From: Leptospira inadai serovar Lyme str. 10
Lineage (GTDB): Bacteria > Spirochaetota > Leptospiria > Leptospirales > Leptospiraceae
Assembly (NCBI RefSeq): GCF_000243675.2
Contig: NZ_AHMM02000025.1
Location: forward strand, 558,001 to 622,000
Reading direction: 5' to 3'
DNA: 64,000 nt
Position 1 is the first letter of the stretch. Each line of letters opens with the position of its first letter. Positions 58,237-64,000 of the stretch are shown here, piece by piece. The notes beneath the pieces are model-generated. The model was not told the origin of the DNA. It saw only the letters and a program-made list of their open reading frames with translations, and did not search any database. The position numbers were made by a program, and so were the translations under genes.

Positions 58237-59538
58237 ATGAATAATTTAAAGGTATCCATCGCGATTTGTATCTTCGGATTTTTCGTTTTCGGCTCCTCTC
58301 TTTATTCCGAGGCAGATCTGAAGGTTAATTCTTCACAGGACTTAAAAAATTCGGAGAAAGACGAGAAAGTTCCGCCTGAAGCGAAGCAGACCGATTCCGA
58401 TTCTTCGAAAGAACTTCAAGTTGAGGGAGAATCCGAAAAGAAACCTTCTCTTACTTCGAAGGATATCGCAAATTTGTTCCCATTGAAGTTAGGATTTTTC
58501 GTAGATAGTTACTATAACGCAAGCTTTAATCGGCCGAATTCTAAAGAGGCTTCGTACACGACTCAAGCGACGCGAACCAACGAATTCAACATCAATTTGG
58601 CGTATTTGGACGCTAATTTCGAAACGAATAAATACCGGGGGCGGTTCGCCGTACAGTTCGGAACTTCCGTCGCGGCGAATTATGTGGGAGAAGGAACGAC
58701 AGGAAAAACAAGTAACGAATTTTCCGTTCGCAATATGCAGGAAGCCTATGGAGGTATCAAGCTCGGTAAATCCACATGGTTGGATATGGGTATTTATTTC
58801 GGGCACTTGGGATACGAATCCTGGGTCTCTCACGATAACTTCGTTTATACGAGAGCCCTTTCGTTAGATAACGTACCATATTACGTTTCCGGTGTTCGTT
58901 TAAGCGGTAAAATTACCGATAAATTGAAATACCAATTACACTTGGACAACGGCTACCAAGTCGTAACGGACAATAACAAGGATGTCTCCGGCGGATTTCG
59001 ATTGGAATGGACTCCGTTGAAAAGCCTGATGTTTCGTTGGAATACGTTTATAGGAAACGAGTTGCCGACCGCGATTCCAAAGGAAGTTCGTTACTATAAT
59101 AATTTTATCGCAGAATGGAAACCTTCCGATACTTGGATCATCGCTTCGTCATTCGACGTCGCCTACCAACGTAGAGCGGATGATCGAGATTTAATATATC
59201 TTCCCGGCGGACCGGCCTACATAAATAGGGATAGCTCCGCCTATCGCCAATTATATGTCGGAAATCTTTGGGTGGCCTACCGATTCTTACCCGAATGGAG
59301 GATCGGCTCCCGCCTCGAAAGATATGTGGACCGAGAGCAGATGATCGTTCAAACAGGAACCGCACACGGGTTTCAAACCGGTGGTACGACGACGACTTTG
59401 GATTATATTCCGAACGAGACTTTTCTGGTTCGATTTACGTATCAGTATCGACTTTCGAGAGACGCAGTTTATCCGAGAGAGGCTGGTATGTCGAGGCTGG
59501 ATCGGCAATTTATATTCTCTCTATCTATTAAGATCTGA
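58237..59538 (+). CDS. Outer membrane beta-barrel porin (OmpL-like/bbp2)
   Basis: A 433-residue protein with signal peptide (MNNLKVSIAICIFGFFVFGSSLYSEAD), an acidic low-complexity spacer to about residue 75, then alternating amphipathic strands: LGFFVDSYYNASFNRP, FNINLAYLDANFETNKYRGRFAVQFG, and a terminal strand RQFIFSLSIKI. The VDSYY.ASFNRP opening is typical of the OmpL-like bbp2 family. It is probably a diffusion porin or surface protein. Confidence 0.85.
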   Translation: MNNLKVSIAICIFGFFVFGSSLYSEADLKVNSSQDLKNSEKDEKVPPEAKQTDSDSSKELQVEGESEKKPSLTSKDIANLFPLKLGFFVDSYYNASFNRPNSKEASYTTQATRTNEFNINLAYLDANFETNKYRGRFAVQFGTSVAANYVGEGTTGKTSNEFSVRNMQEAYGGIKLGKSTWLDMGIYFGHLGYESWVSHDNFVYTRALSLDNVPYYVSGVRLSGKITDKLKYQLHLDNGYQVVTDNNKDVSGGFRLEWTPLKSLMFRWNTFIGNELPTAIPKEVRYYNNFIAEWKPSDTWIIASSFDVAYQRRADDRDLIYLPGGPAYINRDSSAYRQLYVGNLWVAYRFLPEWRIGSRLERYVDREQMIVQTGTAHGFQTGGTTTTLDYIPNETFLVRFTYQYRLSRDAVYPREAGMSRLDRQFIFSLSIKI

Positions 59539-59691
59539 TTTTTCCATAAATTCGTCGTATAGGCGTTTATTCGTGGACAATCGTACTATGAATAAGTCTC
59601 GGTCTTTGAATTTTTAGTCTAACGAACCTATGTCCTATAATAGAATTACTAAAAAATTTCAGTATGCAGAAAAATAGATTGTAAAAAATTA

Positions 59692-59705
59692 AATTGCATA
59701 CAATG
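59692..59705. promoter_or_regulatory. Candidate OhrR operator
   Basis: AATTGCATACAATG matches 12 of 14 bases of the OhrR operator centre AATTGTATACAATT as I recall it. It lies 30 bases before the gpx start. A less perfect AT-rich repeat precedes it. Confidence 0.45.
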
Positions 59706-59734
59706 TAAATGTATAAATCTGGAGAAATTGCACA

Positions 59735-60220
59735 ATGGCGCAGAATCTATACGAACTAACCGCTACTTTGAACAGCGGAAAAGAAAAGAAATTGGAGGAT
59801 TACAAAGGAAAAGTTCTCCTTATCGTTAATACGGCTAGCGAATGCGGTTTTACCCCGCAGTACAAAGGCCTTCAAGAAATGTACGACAAGTATAAATCGG
59901 AAGGGTTGGAAATTTTAGGTTTCCCTTGCGATCAATTCGGCCACCAAGAGCCCGGAACCGACGATGAAATTCAAAATTTCTGCCAGGTTAACTTCGGAGT
60001 TCAATTCCCTCTTTTCAAAAAAATAGAAGTCAATGGCGATGGAGCGCATCCTGTTTTCAAATATCTGAAAAAAGAGGCCCCGGGTCTTTTAGGAAAATCC
60101 ATCAAATGGAATTTCACCAAGTTTCTGGTGGATAAGCAAGGGAATGTGATCAAACGCTTTGCCCCGACTACTCCACCGGAAAAAATCGACGAGAAAGTGA
60201 AGGAACTCCTTAAAAAGTGA
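59735..60220 (+). CDS. Glutathione peroxidase (cysteine type)
   Basis: Thiol peroxidase of the GPx family; most bacterial members use thioredoxin. Catalytic Cys in NTASECGFTPQYKGL (codon TGC, not TGA), the resolving Cys and Gln in FPCDQFGHQEPGT, and the Trp in KWNFTKFLVDKQG are intact. Length 161. The start has GGAG at 59721-59724. Its stop overlaps the regulator start (GTGA), so it is regulated as one unit with it. Confidence 0.93.
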   Translation: MAQNLYELTATLNSGKEKKLEDYKGKVLLIVNTASECGFTPQYKGLQEMYDKYKSEGLEILGFPCDQFGHQEPGTDDEIQNFCQVNFGVQFPLFKKIEVNGDGAHPVFKYLKKEAPGLLGKSIKWNFTKFLVDKQGNVIKRFAPTTPPEKIDEKVKELLKK

Positions 60221-60666
60221 GAGAGAATCCGTTAAGTCTAGATCGGCAAATATGTTTCCCGCTCTACGCATCCTCTAGGGTGGTGACGGCCTTGTACCGT
60301 CCTATCTTGGAGGAATTCGATCTAACGTACCCGCAATATATAGTGCTTCTCGTTTTGTGGGAAGAGGATGGAATACCGTTAAAAGAAATCGGCGATAAAC
60401 TATTTCTAGATTCCGGTACGTTAACCCCGCTGCTAAAAAAAATGGAAATGCAGGGACTTTTGACGAGAGATCGTTCGAACGAGGACGAGCGTTCACTTGT
60501 CGTAAAATTGACTGCCAAGGGACGCAATCTTCGTAAGAAGGCCGCTTGCATCCCCGAAAGACTTTTTGCGGAATCCGGACTAACTCAGGAGAAAGTGACT
60601 AAATTAAAGCGGGAGTTGGATGAGTTTCTGATATTACTCACGGATAAGCTGGGAAATTCCGCGTGA
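60217..60666 (+). CDS. OhrR-like MarR family peroxide sensor
   Basis: A 149-residue MarR-type repressor. The reactive Cys13 (LDRQICFPLYASSR) with tyrosines 17 and 27 (ALYRPI), and DLTYPQYIVLLVLWE, are the OhrR signature; the wing has RSNEDERSLVVKLTAKG. A second Cys111 could pair with Cys13 as in two-Cys OhrR. The GTG start overlaps the gpx stop. It probably senses organic hydroperoxides and represses its own gpx operon. Confidence 0.9.
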   Translation: MRENPLSLDRQICFPLYASSRVVTALYRPILEEFDLTYPQYIVLLVLWEEDGIPLKEIGDKLFLDSGTLTPLLKKMEMQGLLTRDRSNEDERSLVVKLTAKGRNLRKKAACIPERLFAESGLTQEKVTKLKRELDEFLILLTDKLGNSA

Positions 60667-60737
60667 CAAATCCCTTTACTTGGTAAGAATTGATACGCTT
60701 TAAAGACTGCCTTGGAAAAGGCATAAAGGAGTGAAGA

Positions 60738-61103
60738 ATGAAAAAAATTCTTTCCATGATCTTGTTTGTTTCAACGATTCTCTTTCTTGGAGCTTGCTCT
60801 TCCGAGGTGAAAAAAAGCGAACCGGCTTATCAACCTAATTCGGATCTTCGCACAGTAGAAGCTAGCATGATTAAAGAAGGCGATAAAAGGTTGAAGGCGG
60901 AAGCTTTGTTGGGTACGCCCACCGTTGAGCAAAATACGCAAGACGGATCCCTTTTGGAATGGTATCTAGAATCGACCACGTATCAAAAGAATTCGTACAA
61001 GACTTTAGCCGAAAAACCTTCAAGAATTAATGATGATACTAAGTTCATCAGAGTGATCGTCGATAAGAAAGGCGTTATTAAAAAATACGAATATAAACTT
61101 TAA
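60738..61103 (+). CDS. BamE/SmpA-like lipoprotein
   Basis: A 121-residue lipoprotein with signal peptide and LGAC lipobox. The mature part (ASMIKEGDKRLKAEALLGTPTVEQNTQDGSLLEWYLES...FIRVIVDKKGVIKKYEY) has the layout of the SmpA/OmlA (BamE) fold: a helix pair with G.P, then strands. This is a common lipoprotein fold; a BamE role is not proven. A strong AAGGAG precedes the ATG. A terminator follows. Confidence 0.7.
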   Translation: MKKILSMILFVSTILFLGACSSEVKKSEPAYQPNSDLRTVEASMIKEGDKRLKAEALLGTPTVEQNTQDGSLLEWYLESTTYQKNSYKTLAEKPSRINDDTKFIRVIVDKKGVIKKYEYKL

Positions 61104-61131
61104 TTCGCGTTTTATAAGTTCTGTTTCACGA

Positions 61132-61160
61132 AAGGCCGCTACAGTTTGCGGCCTTCTTTT
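61132..61160 (+). terminator. Bidirectional rho-independent terminator
   Basis: AAGGCCGC and GCGGCCTT form an 8-bp stem around TACAGTTT, followed by CTTTT on the plus side and preceded by A on the other. It lies between two convergent genes. Confidence 0.8.
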
Positions 61161-61161
61161 A

Positions 61162-61947
61162 TCAAATATCATCTTCCAATATATCTAAACCCGTAAAGCC
61201 GATCAGAAAATCCAATAACTCAGCCACGTTAAATCCGATACGAATTCCGTACCGAGCTCCTATGTAAAGTTCCAATTGAAATAGAAATGCCTTCGGATAA
61301 TCGTCCTTATTAACGGGATTTTCCGCTAAGAAGCTTTGAAGCGCTTCGTTCTTTTTATCCGGATCCAGATTTTCAATATACTTGCGAAAGAACGCCTCTT
61401 TCTTTTGTTTTCTCCTTTCTTCTACCGGAATGTTATAGAACTTTAGATATCGTATATCGAAGCTTTTTGCTTTTTGCCTTTCATCCAGAGCATCGATTTC
61501 CGAGTTCTGGCTATCGTTGCTCTCTTCTTCAGGGAGTTCCGGAAATAGTAATCCTGGATTAGCGTTACTTTCTTCGGGGGCCGCCGCTTTTACATCGGGA
61601 ACTTTCGGAACAGGAACTGCGGCTTTACTCGCTTTGGGAAGAGCATGAAATTTGTCGCTTCCTAAGATTCCGAAGATGAGTTGTTGTGAACGATAGAATC
61701 CGATGCTGCCGCCTCGGATTCCGTATCCAGTCCCTAAATTCTTCTTTCCCGGCTCGGTTTCTCCTCCTTGAAAAACGAATCCGGCAGCTAAAGGACCGAC
61801 TCTCACTCCGAGGCCATAACCCGGGTTTTCAACCCCGGCAGTGAATACGTCTTGAAGATCGTTCTTCCTTTGTGACCAGTATGTCGCACAATTGAAACAG
61901 AAACAGAAACTCAATAAAATCGGAAATAATCGGAAAGGAATTTTCAT
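61162..61947 (-). CDS. Lipoprotein of unknown function
   Basis: About 261 residues from the ATG at 61947 (MKIPFRLFPILLSFCFCFNC), with a lipobox-like FNC; the frame opens earlier at 61986. The mature N-terminal part (VENPGYGLGVRVGPLAAGFVFQGGETEP...GYGIRGGSIGFY) is glycine-rich and beta-like, typical of Leptospira surface-related lipoproteins; an acidic low-complexity linker and a helical tail follow. No known domain. Confidence 0.6.
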   Translation of the reverse strand: MKIPFRLFPILLSFCFCFNCATYWSQRKNDLQDVFTAGVENPGYGLGVRVGPLAAGFVFQGGETEPGKKNLGTGYGIRGGSIGFYRSQQLIFGILGSDKFHALPKASKAAVPVPKVPDVKAAAPEESNANPGLLFPELPEEESNDSQNSEIDALDERQKAKSFDIRYLKFYNIPVEERRKQKKEAFFRKYIENLDPDKKNEALQSFLAENPVNKDDYPKAFLFQLELYIGARYGIRIGFNVAELLDFLIGFTGLDILEDDI

Positions 61948-62127
61948 GAAATAAGGAGCGGAAAATGGTAAGGACGGATCTTCCAATCCAAGTAAGGCTT
62001 TCGAACAAAACTCAGGGTTAATTGCGGGAAGGCAACCTGAAAACTCGAAATTGATTTATTGGTTTTCTTCTCCGAATCTTAAATGAAACTATCCCGGAAG
62101 TTAGATATGTTATTACGGAAAAAAACG

Positions 62128-64000
62128 ATGAGCGAGATAGAAAATCCCGAAATCCTTTATCCAAATGTGGTGGTATTCGGGGGAGGGCCGATGGGGGTTT
62201 TTCTAACGACCGTCGTTTCTGCAAAGGCGGATCGGGTCTTTTTGTGGTACGGAGATCGTAAAAAAGCGGAACGAGTACAAAAAGAAAGATCGGCGGAACT
62301 TTTGGATGATACCGTATCTCTCCCGGATAATGTTACCGTAGTTTATGATACCGATTTTTTATCGAGTGGATCTTGGGTTATCGTTTCGGCTGTCCCGTCT
62401 AGGTTAAAAGAAAACATAATCGACAATATTTGCGCCTCCATTTCTCCCGATGAAAATCACATAATTCTTTCCTTTACGAAAGGAATCGTTTCGAGTTCGA
62501 CACGACGGAAAACCGGAAGTATTACATTTTCCGACTATTTACTTTATATAAAAGATAAACTGAATATTTATAATCTTGAATATGCGGCCGTAGCCGGACC
62601 TAATCTTCTCGCCGAAATGAGCAAAGACCAACATAGCTTTTTTTCGGTCGCTTCGACCGGAAAAAAAGCCTCCTTAGTCGTGGAAGAATTATTCTCCGGT
62701 TCTCACAATCATACCAAGACTTACGATGATATACGCGCTATTGAAATCATAGGTGTTTTAAAAAACCCTATCGCTATCGCTTGCGGTATTGCGAGTGGAA
62801 TTCCCGAATGCGGGAGCAATTTTGAAGGCGAATTAATCCGACTCGGATTCTCCGAAATTTTGGATTTATTGAAGGCATTAGAGCTCTCCACGGAATCGGC
62901 CATGGAATTCGGACTCGCCGATCTGATTACGACTTCGACGTCCCGCTCCAGCAGAAACCGAGCGTACGGCCAGAGATTCGTGCGTAAGCTGATATCCGGG
63001 GAAGATGAACCGAATCTATTGGAACGTCTAGAGCTCTTTTTTAATCCGAAGGAATTCATTCAAAGAGAGGTGATTCAAAGCGAGTCTCACGTCGAGGGTG
63101 CGTATTCACTATCCACAATTCTCGACTTGGCGAACGAGAACGGAGTATCTCTGCCGTTATTCACGACTTTATTCGAAATTCTAACGAGAAAAGTTTCACC
63201 GACGCAAATCATTCGATTCGTATCGAAATCGACTAGTAACGAGATTCGGACGATCTCGAAATTTGCCGGCAAGCGTTCCGGTTTGTCTTTAGCTTCGGGT
63301 CAGGAGTTTCAATTCGCTCTCAGAAGAAGAGTTCTCAGACATATAAACTCTCAGCCCGGAATGGCCGATCGTATTTTAAAACAAGCCGGTCTACAAATAA
63401 AGGGACTTGAAAAAAGATACGGTGAGGCCATTGAAAATAAATCAGGTACCGATTTAGCGCAGCTTCCGAAAGAAATCCAACTTTGGAAAGAAGTCTCTAA
63501 CGCTTACGAAACGAGAGGCGCCAGAGACCTAGAAAGGATCGTCGAATTTTACGTTTCGGAAATCGCAGACGATTATCGCCCATTTTTACGGGAGTCGCTT
63601 ATACATTTGGTGGCTCCTGCTCGGTTTGCGATCGGAGGCTTTAAGCCCGGAGGAGGTCTTCCTAAGATCGGTGGCTGCGTGAAAGAGGTCAAATCACTTG
63701 CATCCAGATATGACATTCTTTATACGCCGACTCATAGATCTCATTTGGATTCAATCGAAGTTGCGTTCGGGCTTAGGTGGCTCGGATTACCTGTTCCTAG
63801 ATATGCAGCGGATAAAAAGGTCATGGGTACACCCGGTCTGGCAAGAGTGTTAAAAGCGCTCGGCGCTTATATGGTGGATAGGAAGAGAAATCGAAACCTT
63901 CTTTATTTGGATTGTTTGACTCAATATTCTACGATGATGCTGGAGGCCGGAATTCCGACATTGGTCTATCCCGAAGGAACTCGTTCTCGAACCGGCGGGA
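62128..64000 (+). CDS. GpsA-type glycerol-3-phosphate dehydrogenase fused to an acyltransferase (3' end outside window)
   Basis: Frame open to the end of the window, so the C-terminus is missing. Residues about 10-340 are an NAD-dependent glycerol-3-phosphate dehydrogenase: VVVFGGGPMGVFL (GxGxxG), AVAGPNLLAEM, and LKNPIAIACGIASGI with the conserved Lys. From about residue 460 a glycerolipid acyltransferase domain starts: TPTHRSHLDSIE (HX4D), then AYMVDRKRNRNLLYLD and YPEGTRSRTGG. It could make glycerol-3-phosphate and acylate it in one chain. Possible starts are 62083, 62107 and 62128; the last gives the closest fit to the family. Confidence 0.8.
   Translation, partial: MSEIENPEILYPNVVVFGGGPMGVFLTTVVSAKADRVFLWYGDRKKAERVQKERSAELLDDTVSLPDNVTVVYDTDFLSSGSWVIVSAVPSRLKENIIDNICASISPDENHIILSFTKGIVSSSTRRKTGSITFSDYLLYIKDKLNIYNLEYAAVAGPNLLAEMSKDQHSFFSVASTGKKASLVVEELFSGSHNHTKTYDDIRAIEIIGVLKNPIAIACGIASGIPECGSNFEGELIRLGFSEILDLLKALELSTESAMEFGLADLITTSTSRSSRNRAYGQRFVRKLISGEDEPNLLERLELFFNPKEFIQREVIQSESHVEGAYSLSTILDLANENGVSLPLFTTLFEILTRKVSPTQIIRFVSKSTSNEIRTISKFAGKRSGLSLASGQEFQFALRRRVLRHINSQPGMADRILKQAGLQIKGLEKRYGEAIENKSGTDLAQLPKEIQLWKEVSNAYETRGARDLERIVEFYVSEIADDYRPFLRESLIHLVAPARFAIGGFKPGGGLPKIGGCVKEVKSLASRYDILYTPTHRSHLDSIEVAFGLRWLGLPVPRYAADKKVMGTPGLARVLKALGAYMVDRKRNRNLLYLDCLTQYSTMMLEAGIPTLVYPEGTRSRTGG

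Noticed and set aside
59735..60220. Selenocysteine-type glutathione peroxidase
   Set aside because: The catalytic codon is TGC (Cys).

Overview
The window looks like a chromosomal segment of a Leptospira species (Spirochaetota). Evidence: a flgN-flgK-flgL-fliW-csrA flagellar block, many short-lipobox lipoproteins, DUF2339 and OmpL-like porin families, a WbuC cupin, genus-typical hypotheticals, frequent TTG/GTG starts with clear AGGAGG-type ribosome sites, and tRNAs scattered singly or in pairs. Base composition, judged by eye, is around the low 40s percent GC, which would fit the intermediate (P2) clade better than L. interrogans; that clade assignment is inference. Nearly everything is housekeeping or envelope biology. 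There is no prophage, integrase, transposase, CRISPR array or rRNA operon.

Layout. 1-6 kb: tail of a HAD-type protein, a zinc-ribbon methyltransferase, dapF, a PlsC acyltransferase, a BFD-type [2Fe-2S] mini-protein coupled to a WbuC cupin, tRNA-Arg, two small membrane proteins and two tRNA-Ser. 6-12 kb: RNA m5U methyltransferase, coiled-coil membrane protein, patatin phospholipase, an ABC exporter pair and pyrD. 12-20 kb: metzincin-motif lipoprotein with a partner, SixA-like phosphatase plus hpt, a CPA2 antiporter, DUF1289, a glycosyltransferase and folE. 20-31 kb: DUF374 acyltransferase, acs, a cobalamin-binding-like protein, mtnP with a structured leader, an alpha/beta hydrolase, a PhoD-type phosphatase and a very large six-PAS histidine kinase. 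31-41 kb: DUF2339 plus M48 protease, an intergenic region with a candidate structured RNA, then the minus-strand flagellar operon ending in fliW-csrA and a SHOCT-tailed lipoprotein.

41.4-42.4 kb is a gene-free kilobase with three related copies of an inverted-repeat-bounded element and a free-standing terminator. 42-50 kb: M23 peptidase, DUF1569 protein, a divergent pair of membrane proteins whose starts overlap, a zinc-ribbon protein, ornithine aminotransferase, two TRL-like lipoproteins, DUF423, and a decayed F420-type NADP oxidoreductase pseudogene. 50-57 kb: PhzF, a TetR regulator with a perfect palindrome between it and two membrane-protein genes, a FliG-like mini-protein, M32 carboxypeptidase, tRNA-Gly, a GT-C-like membrane protein and a second CPA2 antiporter. 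58-64 kb: porin, a Cys-type glutathione peroxidase coupled to an OhrR-like peroxide sensor, two lipoproteins, and the start of a glycerol-3-phosphate dehydrogenase/acyltransferase fusion that runs off the end.

Connected functions: three acyltransferases and the GpsA fusion point to glycerophospholipid synthesis; FliW and CsrA couple flagellar assembly to translation control; Gpx with OhrR forms a peroxide-responsive unit. The least explained parts are the repeat kilobase, the candidate RNA near 35.8 kb, the perfect hairpins at 7.35 and 58.04 kb, and the paired unknown membrane proteins. All family calls were made by reading motifs, without database searches.
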